From: UBA3537 sp049889395
GTDB taxonomy: Bacteria; Bacteroidota; Bacteroidia; Flavobacteriales; Flavobacteriaceae
Reading direction: 5' to 3'
DNA: 29,037 nucleotides
Assembly (NCBI GenBank): GCA_049889395.1
Contig: JBMHDM010000041.1
Coordinates: forward strand, 1-29,037
Part shown: positions 16,427-24,441 of the stretch, one piece after another
Layout of the letters: every line of letters starts with the position of its first letter
How positions within the stretch are numbered: position 1 is the first letter of the stretch
Notes under the pieces: generated by a model
Seen by the model: the letters and a program-made list of their open reading frames with translations, nothing else
What the model was told of the DNA's origin: nothing
Database searches by the model: none
Translations under genes and position numbers: made by a program

Positions 16427-17700
16427 TTTTTATAGACTACGCCCTCTTTCATTACAAATGTAATTTGTTCTAATGCTGTAATATCATCAACAGGATTGGT
16501 ATCGGTAGCTACAATATCTGCGATATAATTTGCTTTAATTTGACCAATTTTATCGGACAATCCTAAAACAGTAGCATTTGTAATCGTAGCCGATTGAATA
16601 GCTTCCATGGGGGGCATGCCAACCTCAACCATATAACCGAATTCTTTGGCATTCAATCCATGCGGAAATACCCCAGCATCTGTACCAAAAGCGATATTGA
16701 CACCTCGTTTGTAAGCTTTTGCAAAAGTGCTTTGAATTTTCGGGCCAATTTCTAAAGCTTTAGGTACTATGATTTCGGGATAAAACCCTTTAACGGCTGC
16801 ATTTTCGGCGACAGCCTTACCAGCTGTTATGGTGGGAATAAAATAGGTCCCATATTCTTTCATAAGATCCATTGTTTGAAGGCTCATTTTGGTACCATGT
16901 TCAATCGTGGTTACGCCACCAATAACGGCTCTTCGCATACCTTCATCTCCGTGAGCATGAGCCGCAATGATCATTCCATAATCTTTGGCTGTTTCGCAAA
17001 TAGCTTTGACTTCTTCTATGGTAAATTGTGGGTTTTGGCCATTTTTTGCAACACTCAACACACCACCTGTAGCTGTAATTTTGATGTTATCTGCACCATT
17101 CTTGTAACGCTGACGAACTGCTTTTCTAGCCTCGTCTGGACTATTAATAACCCCTTGCTCAGGACCAGGGTCACCCATTAGGAGCTTACTTCTTCCATTA
17201 GTGGGGTCGGCATGACCGCCGGTTGTTGCTATAGCTTTACCTGAAGTAAAAATTCGAGGACCAATGATAATGTTTTTGTTAATCGCATTCCTCAAAGCAA
17301 TATTTACACCTGTCCCGCCCAAGTCACGAACAGTAGTGAAACCTGCCATTAGGGTCGTTTTAGCAAAATTAACTGATTTGAAGGCGATGTCAGCTTCGTT
17401 GGCCGTAAACTGTTCCATGTAACGCTTTGGATTGTATTCGTTTTCCAAATGAACATGCATGTCAATCAAACCTGGAAGTACGGTTTTAGACTTTAAGTCA
17501 ATAACAATATTCTCCGCCTTTTCAGGACTTATATAGCCCTTTTTAACAGCTATTATTTTATCACCAGAAACAATAATTGTTTGTTCTGATACCACAGTCC
17601 CTTTTTGAGTATCAATTAATTTACCACAATGCAAATACACATCTTGAGCAGAAGCCAAGAAAAGGGAAAATAAACTTAGGGTTAAAACTATTTTTTTCAT
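16423..17700 (-). CDS. Secreted metal-dependent amidohydrolase (imidazolonepropionase-like)
   Basis: 425 residues from ATG 17700. A longer frame to 17763 overlaps the aminotransferase gene and lacks a signal peptide, so it is rejected. Residues 1-18 are a Sec signal peptide (IVLTLSLFSLFLASAQ). The amidohydrolase superfamily metal motif HxH is at His82-His84 (LIDMHVHLEN), followed by TTVRDLGGTG near 137, GHADPTNGR near 178, AAHAHGDEGMRRA with further metal histidines, TTIEHG, and the metal aspartate in FGTDAGVFPHG. Relatives in this branch include periplasmic peptidases of the prolidase type and esterase-like hydrolases; the substrate cannot be told. It follows the aminotransferase by 10 nt, so they share a transcript. 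Its stop codon overlaps that of lspA. Confidence 0.9.
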   Translation of the reverse strand: MKKIVLTLSLFSLFLASAQDVYLHCGKLIDTQKGTVVSEQTIIVSGDKIIAVKKGYISPEKAENIVIDLKSKTVLPGLIDMHVHLENEYNPKRYMEQFTANEADIAFKSVNFAKTTLMAGFTTVRDLGGTGVNIALRNAINKNIIIGPRIFTSGKAIATTGGHADPTNGRSKLLMGDPGPEQGVINSPDEARKAVRQRYKNGADNIKITATGGVLSVAKNGQNPQFTIEEVKAICETAKDYGMIIAAHAHGDEGMRRAVIGGVTTIEHGTKMSLQTMDLMKEYGTYFIPTITAGKAVAENAAVKGFYPEIIVPKALEIGPKIQSTFAKAYKRGVNIAFGTDAGVFPHGLNAKEFGYMVEVGMPPMEAIQSATITNATVLGLSDKIGQIKANYIADIVATDTNPVDDITALEQITFVMKEGVVYKN

Positions 17701-17710
17701 AAATATAAAC

Positions 17711-18862
17711 TTAAGACAAAAATTCCAAAACAGCCGAAGTGATAAATGAAATTTGTTCATCATCCAGTTCGGTGTGCATCGGTAATGAAATCACTTCTTT
17801 GGACAATTGATTTGTAACCGTGAAATCTGCTTCATTGTAACGACTATCTTTATAGGCTTTTTGTAAATGTAATGGAATTGGATAATATACACCGCATGGA
17901 ATTCCTTTTGAGTTTAGGTGTGCAACCAAAGCATCTCGGTCGGCATTTTTGATCTTTAGGGTATATTGATGGAAGACATGGCAATCGCAAGTGTCACAGA
18001 GTGTTTTACATGTGTTCCCCATCTTTGGTGTGATAATGTTAGGATGGTTTTCAAATGCGGCATTGTATTGTCTTGCTGCATTCTGGCGCGACTTATTGTA
18101 AGAATCCAAATTAGGCAGTTTGGCATCCAATACAGCAGCTTGAATGGAATCTAATCTTGAGTTTACCCCAACGACATCGTGATGATATCTTTTGTACATC
18201 CCATGGTTAACAATCCCTCTGATGGTGTGCGCTAAATCATCGTCATTGGTAAAAATAGCACCACCATCGCCGTAACATCCTAAATTTTTTGATGGAAAAA
18301 ATGAGGTAGATGCAACGTGCCCTAAGGTTCCTGTTTTTGCTTTTTCTCCATTGGAAAAGGTGTAGTTGGCTCCAATCCCTTGTGCATTATCTTCAATGAC
18401 GAATAGATTATACTGACTAGCAAGTTCTAAAATCTGTTCCATTTTTGCACATTGACCAAATAAATGTACTGGAACAATAGCCTTTGTTTTTGGAGTAATA
18501 GCTTTTTGAATGGCTTCAAAGCTTATATTGAAATCATCCGGGTCGACATCTACTAAAACTGGCGTTAAGCCCAAAAGGGCTATAACCTCTACAGTTGCCG
18601 CAAAAGTAAAGTCAGCGGTAATGACCTCATCACCTGGCTTCAATCCAAGACCCATCATGGCAATTTGTAGGGCATCGGTACCGTTGGCACAAGGAATGAC
18701 ATGTTTTACGCCGAGATAATTTTCAAGATTGCTCTGAAAACTCTTGACCTTTGGGCCATTAATAAATGATGTCGTTTCGATAACTTCCTGAATGGAATTA
18801 TTCACTTGATTTTTGATAGCTTCATACTGACCTTTGAGGTCAACCATGTGTATTTTTTTCAT
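17711..18862 (-). CDS. DegT/DnrJ/EryC1/StrS family sugar aminotransferase
   Basis: 383 residues from ATG 18862 (MKKIHMVDLKGQYEAIK). A TTG 36 nt further upstream is unlikely. PLP-dependent enzyme that aminates keto-sugar nucleotides for surface polysaccharide or lipopolysaccharide synthesis. The PLP lysine is Lys192 in SFFPSKNLGCYGDGGA, and the PLP-pyridine aspartate is Asp158 in VIEDNAQGIG. Substrate-side segments are PCANGTDALQIAM near 57-70, and NSRLDSIQAAVL near 234-245. An unusual cluster of four cysteines, CKTLCDTCDC at 285-294, precedes HVFHQYTLKI. The gene is divergent from waaA (Kdo transferase), which supports a cell-envelope role. It is first in a two-gene unit with the amidohydrolase. 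The exact sugar substrate is unknown. Confidence 0.93.
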   Translation of the reverse strand: MKKIHMVDLKGQYEAIKNQVNNSIQEVIETTSFINGPKVKSFQSNLENYLGVKHVIPCANGTDALQIAMMGLGLKPGDEVITADFTFAATVEVIALLGLTPVLVDVDPDDFNISFEAIQKAITPKTKAIVPVHLFGQCAKMEQILELASQYNLFVIEDNAQGIGANYTFSNGEKAKTGTLGHVASTSFFPSKNLGCYGDGGAIFTNDDDLAHTIRGIVNHGMYKRYHHDVVGVNSRLDSIQAAVLDAKLPNLDSYNKSRQNAARQYNAAFENHPNIITPKMGNTCKTLCDTCDCHVFHQYTLKIKNADRDALVAHLNSKGIPCGVYYPIPLHLQKAYKDSRYNEADFTVTNQLSKEVISLPMHTELDDEQISFITSAVLEFLS

Positions 18863-18900
18863 ATCTTGTTTTGGTGGGGTTTGCTGTTTACTGACCAAAG

Positions 18901-18908
18901 CAAAAATA
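18901..18908 (-). promoter_or_regulatory. Candidate -7 element (TATTTTTG) for the aminotransferase-amidohydrolase unit
   Basis: The minus strand reads TATTTTTG, an exact consensus match, 38 nt before the ATG at 18862. A TTG on the same strand at 18927-18925 is 16 nt away, slightly short for a -33 element. Confidence 0.42.
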
Positions 18909-18951
18909 CAAAATTAGCCTTGTGCAAATGCTAAAATTAAGATAAAGAATG

Positions 18952-18959
18952 TATTTTTG
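18952..18959 (+). promoter_or_regulatory. Candidate -7 element (TATTTTTG) for waaA
   Basis: TATTTTTG matches the -7 consensus and ends 17 nt before the TTG start of waaA, predicting a very short leader. It is followed by GTTACAAAA, giving the short dyad TTTTGTTACAAAA over the presumed start site. The nearest upstream TTG is too far (29 nt) to be a good -33. Confidence 0.42.
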
Positions 18960-18976
18960 TTACAAAACCAAACGCA

Positions 18977-20215
18977 TTGCTTGGCATTTATAATCTTATT
19001 ATTGAAGTAGTCAACTTCACTTTACCGGTTTTTGGATTTCTAAACAACAAACTAAAAAAAGGGATTGACGGAAGAAGACAAACATTTCGTTATTTAGAGC
19101 AGAATTTTTCCAAAAACGATACGGTATTTTGGTTTCATTGCGCCTCACTTGGAGAATACGAACAAGGGCTTCCTGTGTTTGAGCGTATCAAAACAAAGAC
19201 CCCTAAAGCAAAAATTTTACTCTCATTTTTTTCACCGTCTGGTTATGAAATTAGAAAAGACAACCCCATTACGCCGTATGTTGTTTATCTTCCATTAGAT
19301 ACGCGAAAAAATGTACGTCAATTTTTGGAGCTAACCCATCCAGAACTTGTTATTTTCGTCAAGTATGATTTATGGCCAAATTATCTTCAAGCCTTAAAGA
19401 ATAAGGCTATTCATACGGTTTTGATTTCTGCGTTGTTTAGACCAAACCAACATTTCTTTGGATATTTTGCTTCGAGTTGGCGCACTCTTATTTTTTCTTT
19501 TAATCATATTTTTACGCAGAACAACACTTCAAAGAAATTGTTAGAAGACATTGGTTATCGTAATGTTACCCTATCAAAAGACACCCGATTCGATCGTGTA
19601 ACAAATCAATTGAATCGAGACAATTCTTTGCCAATTATTGAACATTTTTTAGATGGAAAGAAAGCAATAGTTGCTGGAAGCACATGGCCAGAGGATAATG
19701 AGATTATTAGTCCTTACATCAATAGAGATAATCGATCGCTAAAATTTATTATCGCACCACATGATGTTAGCCCAAAATACATCAATACATTAAAGGATGA
19801 ATTTTCAGATAAAGGGGTTCTTCTCTCTAATTATGACATGGATATTGATAACTCAAAAAGCATCCTTGTTATAGATTGTATTGGGATTTTAAGCAAGCTT
19901 TACAGTTATGCTAGTTTGGCTTATATTGGTGGTGGTATGGGAACAAGCGGACTACATAATACCTTGGAAGCTGCAGTTTTTGGCATTCCTATTATTATTG
20001 GAAAAAATTACAATAAATTCCCAGAAGCCAAAGAAATGATAAAAATGGGAGGAGCTGTTAGTGTTTCTTCGGCAGAAGAATTCAATTCTGCTATTGAAAA
20101 TTTCATTTCAAATCAAAACTATCGAGAGGAATGTGGCAATAAAAACAAGTCATACATAGACCTCAACAGAGGAGCTTCTGATATAATTTTTGAACAGTTA
20201 AAACCCTATATTTAA
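18977..20215 (+). CDS. waaA: 3-deoxy-D-manno-octulosonic acid (Kdo) transferase
   Basis: 412 residues, beginning at a TTG (18977); no in-frame ATG is available near the conserved N-terminus, and LGIYNLIIEVVNFTLPVFGF resembles the membrane-anchoring start of Bacteroidota WaaA. GT30 family enzyme that adds Kdo to lipid A precursor on the inner face of the inner membrane. Conserved parts are FWFHCASLGEYEQGLPVFE near 51-69 with the catalytic glutamate in GEYEQ, SFFSPSGYEIR, YLPLDTRKN, KYDLWPNYL, VAGSTWPEDNEII, APHDVSPKYI, and the C-terminal AYIGGGMGTSGLHNTLEAAVFGIPIIIGKNYNKFPEA. It runs convergent to the PUL operon, with only 10 nt between stops. Confidence 0.94.
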   Translation: MLGIYNLIIEVVNFTLPVFGFLNNKLKKGIDGRRQTFRYLEQNFSKNDTVFWFHCASLGEYEQGLPVFERIKTKTPKAKILLSFFSPSGYEIRKDNPITPYVVYLPLDTRKNVRQFLELTHPELVIFVKYDLWPNYLQALKNKAIHTVLISALFRPNQHFFGYFASSWRTLIFSFNHIFTQNNTSKKLLEDIGYRNVTLSKDTRFDRVTNQLNRDNSLPIIEHFLDGKKAIVAGSTWPEDNEIISPYINRDNRSLKFIIAPHDVSPKYINTLKDEFSDKGVLLSNYDMDIDNSKSILVIDCIGILSKLYSYASLAYIGGGMGTSGLHNTLEAAVFGIPIIIGKNYNKFPEAKEMIKMGGAVSVSSAEEFNSAIENFISNQNYREECGNKNKSYIDLNRGASDIIFEQLKPYI

Positions 20216-20225
20216 AGGGTTCTGA

Positions 20226-20996
20226 CTAATTTTCATAGACTTTGATATAGTCAATGATAAATTCTTGAGGAAAAATAGAATCATCAACTTCAAATCCGCC
20301 AAAATATCCACCAACAGCAAAGTTGATAATCAAATAAAAGGGTTTGTCAAATGGCCAAACCTCTTGTGTTTTATTTTCTGGCGAAAAAGTATATACAATG
20401 TTATCGTCAATTAAAAATTGAATTCTATTAGCGTTCCAGTCTAGTTTATACACATGAAAACCTTCTTCGATATTTTCTATCGATGAGACCTTTGTATTGT
20501 TTGACACACCGTAGCTGTCTTTGGTGTGTAGTGTTGTGTGTATTTGGTTAGGCATACGTCCAACATATTCCATAATATCAATTTCACCACAAGATGGCCA
20601 ATGGACATTATCAATGTCATGCCCAAGCATCCAAATGGCTGGCCATACTCCTAATCCTTTTGGAAGTTTGGCTCTAACTTCAATGGTACCATACTGAAAT
20701 TCCATTTTATCTTTGGTAGTTATTCGACCAGAAAAATAATTCCCTTGCTCTAGCGTAGCCTTAATAATCAGTTGATTATTTTTAACAGAAACATTTTCTT
20801 TAGTATAAATTTGATACTCTTTATTTCCCCATCCACAAAGACTAGGACAACCATCACCCAATTCATAATTCCAGTAACGTTCATCTAAAAATTCTGCGTT
20901 AAACTCCTCTTCGAAAATTGGTCGTTTTTCTGTAAATAAAGCAGTACTCAAAACAAGAGCTAAACATGAAACCGTTAAAATCCTTATTGCTGTCAT
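20226..20996 (-). CDS. Glycoside hydrolase family 16 beta-glucanase (laminarinase-like), last gene of PUL
   Basis: 256 residues from ATG 20996. The N-terminus is a Sec signal peptide without a convincing lipobox, so the product is probably periplasmic. A single GH16 catalytic domain spans about 28-256. The active-site motif GEIDIME at 137-143 provides the nucleophile Glu138 and the acid/base Glu143. Supporting laminarinase-type segments are ITTKDKMEFQYGTIEVRAKL near 92-111, GVWPAIWMLG, and the C-terminal FAVGGYFGG with IDYIKVYEN. Known relatives cut beta-1,3- or mixed beta-1,3/1,4-glucans. Its ATG overlaps the TGA of the GH3 gene (ATGA), indicating translational coupling. Together with GH3 it suggests breakdown of imported glucan oligosaccharides. 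Agarase or carrageenase activity is less likely given the GEIDIME form and neighbours. Confidence 0.93.
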   Translation of the reverse strand: MTAIRILTVSCLALVLSTALFTEKRPIFEEEFNAEFLDERYWNYELGDGCPSLCGWGNKEYQIYTKENVSVKNNQLIIKATLEQGNYFSGRITTKDKMEFQYGTIEVRAKLPKGLGVWPAIWMLGHDIDNVHWPSCGEIDIMEYVGRMPNQIHTTLHTKDSYGVSNNTKVSSIENIEEGFHVYKLDWNANRIQFLIDDNIVYTFSPENKTQEVWPFDKPFYLIINFAVGGYFGGFEVDDSIFPQEFIIDYIKVYEN

Positions 20997-23254
20997 AATG
21001 TAATGATAGAATTTAGTTGGGCTGTTGAATCACCACCCACATAAATGGTAAATTCACCGGGTTGCATTTCGAAGTTTCTTTTGTTATCAAAGTACCCGAA
21101 TTCTTGTCTTGTGAGTTCAAATTTAACTGTCTTGGTCCTATTAGGTTTTAGTTCAATCAAGTCAAACCCTTTTAACTCTTTGATAGGTCTTGTAGGGCGA
21201 GCAACATGGTCTTTGATATAAAGTTGAACGACTTCCTTGCCAGTAAGATTACCCGTATTTTTTACATCAACACTTACAAATATCTTTTGATTGGATAATT
21301 TACTAACCTGTAGGTTTGAATACTCAAAAGAGGTGTAACTCAAACCGTACCCAAAAGGGTAAAGTGGCGTGTTGTTTTGATCTTGGTAATGCGTCCAAAA
21401 AACTTCTCCAGGGGATGGTAACTTAGGCCTCCCTGTGCTTTTGTAGTTATAATAAATTGGTACTTGTCCTACTGATCTTGGAAAGGTCATTGGCAATTTC
21501 CCGCTTGGGTTGTAATCTCCATATAATACTTCAGCAATAGCTTGGCCACTTTGAGAGCCCAATTGCCAGGCCTCTACAATAGCTGGTACATGCTCATCAG
21601 CCCAATTCAAAACTAATGGGCGACCATTATTTAAAACCAAAACAATGTTAGGATTAACTGCATAAACTGCCTCCAAAAGTTCTTGCTGAACACCAGGAAG
21701 CCCCAGGTTTGTTCGACTTCGACCCTCACCACTTTGAAATCCGTGCTCACCCAAAACCATAACCACAATATCAGATTGTTTGGCCACTTTTAGAGCTTCA
21801 GGAAAACCGCTTTTATCATTTGAGTTTATATCAAGCTCTTTGGCAAATTGCAATTCCCCTATATTTAAATCGGCACCTTCAGCGTAGAGGAGTGTGTTTT
21901 GAGGATAGGATTGCATTCCTTCTAAAACCGAAATTGCGGTACCTTCTTCAGCTGCTAACCTCCAATTTCCGAGCGGACTGGTTTTATCTTTGGCTAAAGT
22001 ACCAATTAATCCAATTGTAAGACCTTTTTTTTGTAGTGGCAAGAGTTGGTTGTCATTCTTTAGTAAAACAATAGATTTTTTAGCCATATCCAAACTAGCT
22101 TCTTGAATTTTAGAACTGCCAACTATTTTATTTTCACGATCAATATCACAATACTTATACGGATCATCAAAAAGTCCTAATTCAAACTTTACTCTTAATA
22201 TTCTTCTAACAGCATCATCAATCAAAGACACTTCAATTTCGCCCTCGCGAACCAAATAAGCTAAATGGTCAATGTAGGCCAAAGATTGCATGTCCATATC
22301 TGAGCCAGCTTCAATGGCAATCTTAGCGGCTGTTCGAGAATTTTCAGCATAGCCATGATCTACCATTTCCTCGATAGACCCCCAATCAGAAACTACAAAT
22401 CCATCGAAATTCCATTGTCCTTTAAGAAGGTCACGCTGTAATTCACGACTTCCTGTAGCAGGAATTCCATTCACTTGACTAAATGAGTTCATAAACGTTC
22501 TTACGCCTGCATCAACAGTAGCTTGAAATGGGGGTAGAACAATATTGTGAAGTGTTTGAGATCCTATGTCAATAGTATTATATTCTTTTCCGGCTTCTGG
22601 AAATCCATATCCAGCAAAATGTTTGGCACAAGCTGCAATTGTATTTGGGGATGATAAATCATTGCCTTGAAAACCTTTCACCCTCGCAAAGGCAATTTTT
22701 GCACCAAGGTAAGGGTCCTCACCCGCTCCCTCCATGACACGTCCCCAGCGTGGATCTCTTGAAATGTCAACCATGGGGGCAAAGGTCCAATTAATCCCAG
22801 AGGCAGAGGCTTCAAAGGCCGCCATTTTGGCTGAATTTTCTATAGCCTGAAGATCCCAGCTAGCGGCTTCGGCTAGTGGGATGGGGCTGATAGTTTTAAA
22901 CCCATGAATAACATCAAACCCAATTATCAGGGGAATTCCAAGGCGTGATTCTTCAACGGCAATTTGTTGAATTTTTCGAACGTTTTCAGCGCCGTGTACA
23001 TTCAGCATGGATCCTACATATCCCTTTTTGAGTTGTTCGTATTGTTGGGCAGCTTTGCCAGATTTTGGTGCTGGACCTGTAATGTCCCAAAAACCAGAGT
23101 ATTGATTCATTTGCCCAATTTTTTCCTCTAAGGTCATCTGATCTATTAGTACTTCGACTTGTTGATCAATTGAGGATTGTGTTTGTTTTGGAGCACAAGA
23201 AATCAGCCCCAAAAAACACAAAGTTATGGCAACTATAGAATTAATTCTAATCAT
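20993..23254 (-). CDS. Glycoside hydrolase family 3 beta-glucosidase lipoprotein
   Basis: 753 residues, the full three-domain length. Lipoprotein signal with lipobox GLISC, Cys20. The N-terminal TIM barrel carries DVIHGFKTISPIPLAEAASW near 114-133, DISRDPRWGRVMEGAGEDP near 163-181, KHFAGYG at 211-217, and the nucleophile Asp290 in GFVVSDWGS. The alpha/beta sandwich domain contains VMVLGEHGFQSGEGRSR, the region of the acid/base glutamate. A fibronectin-III-like domain closes the protein (from about 650, with VKNTGNLTGKEVVQLY and KELKGFDLIELKP). It releases glucose from beta-glucan oligosaccharides; specificity for beta-1,3 linkages is inferred from the GH16 neighbours. It starts 2 nt after the GH16 lipoprotein stop and overlaps the second GH16 gene by 4 nt. 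Confidence 0.95.
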   Translation of the reverse strand: MIRINSIVAITLCFLGLISCAPKQTQSSIDQQVEVLIDQMTLEEKIGQMNQYSGFWDITGPAPKSGKAAQQYEQLKKGYVGSMLNVHGAENVRKIQQIAVEESRLGIPLIIGFDVIHGFKTISPIPLAEAASWDLQAIENSAKMAAFEASASGINWTFAPMVDISRDPRWGRVMEGAGEDPYLGAKIAFARVKGFQGNDLSSPNTIAACAKHFAGYGFPEAGKEYNTIDIGSQTLHNIVLPPFQATVDAGVRTFMNSFSQVNGIPATGSRELQRDLLKGQWNFDGFVVSDWGSIEEMVDHGYAENSRTAAKIAIEAGSDMDMQSLAYIDHLAYLVREGEIEVSLIDDAVRRILRVKFELGLFDDPYKYCDIDRENKIVGSSKIQEASLDMAKKSIVLLKNDNQLLPLQKKGLTIGLIGTLAKDKTSPLGNWRLAAEEGTAISVLEGMQSYPQNTLLYAEGADLNIGELQFAKELDINSNDKSGFPEALKVAKQSDIVVMVLGEHGFQSGEGRSRTNLGLPGVQQELLEAVYAVNPNIVLVLNNGRPLVLNWADEHVPAIVEAWQLGSQSGQAIAEVLYGDYNPSGKLPMTFPRSVGQVPIYYNYKSTGRPKLPSPGEVFWTHYQDQNNTPLYPFGYGLSYTSFEYSNLQVSKLSNQKIFVSVDVKNTGNLTGKEVVQLYIKDHVARPTRPIKELKGFDLIELKPNRTKTVKFELTRQEFGYFDNKRNFEMQPGEFTIYVGGDSTAQLNSIITL

Positions 23255-23256
23255 TA

Positions 23257-24378
23257 TTATTGATACACCCTGATGTAATCTACTTCCATGGCATCCATAG
23301 TAAAGTTTGGATCAATGGTACCGCCATTAGTGCCGCCCATGGCAACATTCATGATGAAAAAGAATTTTTCGTTAAACGGAAAATAAGGATCAGTTCCAGA
23401 GATATTCATGGAAAAATACTCATTTCCATCTAAAAACGCTCTTATGGATGTCGACGTCCAGTCAATAGAATAGACGTGAAATTGATTAGATGTTGGATTT
23501 GGTGTATCCTCGCCATATTCCGCACGTGAATTATCGGCTTGCTTCCAGTGTAGAGTTGCTTTGACTTTGTTTTTGTCTTGGAATTGTTCCATGATATCAA
23601 TCTCTCCACATTGCGGCCAACCAACACCGGGTTCGGAAAAATTAGCGCCAAGCATCCAAAGTGCTGGCCAAGTTCCCTGTGCAGTTGGTAATTTAGCTCT
23701 AATATCGACACGACCGTACTCAAATTCAAACTTATCTTTAGTGATAATTCTGGCTGACGTATAAGACCCATTGGATTCTTTTATTGCCTTGATTTTTAAT
23801 ATGCCGTCTTCACGAACTACGTTATTGGTGCTAGAAGTGTAAATTTGTTCTTCTTGGTTACCCCATCCACCACCACCAACTTCGTTGGTCCATTTGGAAG
23901 AGTTTATTGGTCCAGTTCCGTCGAATTCATCGAACCATACTAAGACATCATTGTTGCCTGAACCGCCATTACCAATAACAAAAACTTTCATGTTTTCAAT
24001 CTTTGAAATCCTATCATCGGTTTCTGAGTAGGCATAAATATAAACCGGGAATTGATTGATCCCCAAATCTGTTACGGTGTAAGAAAACTGACCGTTGGTG
24101 TTTTGTGTTTCAGAACCACTATTTCCCACTTGAAATCCATATTTGACAGCATCCGTTGCTGTAGCGGTGATAGAAAAAATTCCTGAGCCATCGCCAAAAG
24201 GATTATTATCATTTTGACCTTGCAGAGTGGCATTCACCATTAAATTTGAGGGAATAATTTGTTGAGAGCCCCCTCCATTATCTCCGCCACCAGAAGAGTC
24301 GCCTCCTCCAGAACAAGACACTAATGTTGCTAAAGCAAAGCAAAAACAAACTGAAATATGTGTAAGTTTTTTTATCAT
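23257..24378 (-). CDS. GH16 endo-beta-1,3-glucanase lipoprotein with N-terminal Ig-like module
   Basis: 373 residues. Lipobox LVSC with Cys22, followed directly by a glycine/serine/aspartate linker (SGGGDSSGGGDNGGG, 23-37) of the kind found on Bacteroidota surface-exposed lipoproteins. Residues about 44-133 form an Ig/PKD-like beta-sandwich, the same module as in the lipoprotein upstream (GQNDNNPFGDGSG, ITATATDAVKYGF). The GH16 domain spans about 145-373. Catalytic motif GEIDIME at 258-264 gives Glu259 and Glu264. Other laminarinase segments are ITKDKFEFEYGRVDIRAKL, GTWPALWMLG, and NVAMGGTNGGT. It probably cuts polymer at the cell surface before uptake by SusC/D. It is the first enzyme gene after an internal hairpin at 24394-24419, and GH3 follows by 2 nt. 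Confidence 0.94.
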   Translation of the reverse strand: MIKKLTHISVCFCFALATLVSCSGGGDSSGGGDNGGGSQQIIPSNLMVNATLQGQNDNNPFGDGSGIFSITATATDAVKYGFQVGNSGSETQNTNGQFSYTVTDLGINQFPVYIYAYSETDDRISKIENMKVFVIGNGGSGNNDVLVWFDEFDGTGPINSSKWTNEVGGGGWGNQEEQIYTSSTNNVVREDGILKIKAIKESNGSYTSARIITKDKFEFEYGRVDIRAKLPTAQGTWPALWMLGANFSEPGVGWPQCGEIDIMEQFQDKNKVKATLHWKQADNSRAEYGEDTPNPTSNQFHVYSIDWTSTSIRAFLDGNEYFSMNISGTDPYFPFNEKFFFIMNVAMGGTNGGTIDPNFTMDAMEVDYIRVYQ

Positions 24379-24393
24379 TGTTATTAGTTAAAA

Positions 24394-24419
24394 AGAGGCA
24401 GATCACATGATCTGCCTCT
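24394..24419 (-). terminator. Internal hairpin with T run inside the PUL operon (attenuator or RNA-processing site)
   Basis: The arms AGAGGCAGATCA (24394-24405) and TGATCTGCCTCT (24408-24419) are perfectly complementary, 12 bp around a 2-nt centre; an 11-bp stem with a 4-nt loop is physically more likely. On the transcribed minus strand the hairpin is followed at once by a run of five T (24394-24390, the first within the stem). It lies in the 63-nt gap after the 294-residue lipoprotein gene and 16 nt before the GH16 ATG. The form is that of an intrinsic terminator, but genes of the same pathway continue directly beyond it. Confidence 0.8.
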
Positions 24420-24441
24420 GTTGGATATTAATTTATGTAAA

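Noticed and set aside
17701..17763. N-terminal extension of the amidohydrolase into the aminotransferase gene
   Set aside because: It would overlap the aminotransferase C-terminus and bury a good signal peptide that starts at 17700.
20202..20221. AACCCT/AGGGTT dyad at the waaA-PUL junction as a terminator
   Set aside because: Only a 6-bp stem with an 8-nt AT loop and no adjacent T run on either strand; it also overlaps the waaA stop. Too weak to call.
20961..20996. Lipobox-like TVSC near the N-terminus of the last GH16 enzyme
   Set aside because: Thr is at -3 instead of Leu/Val, and the cysteine sits inside the hydrophobic core with more hydrophobic residues after it. An ordinary Sec signal is more likely.
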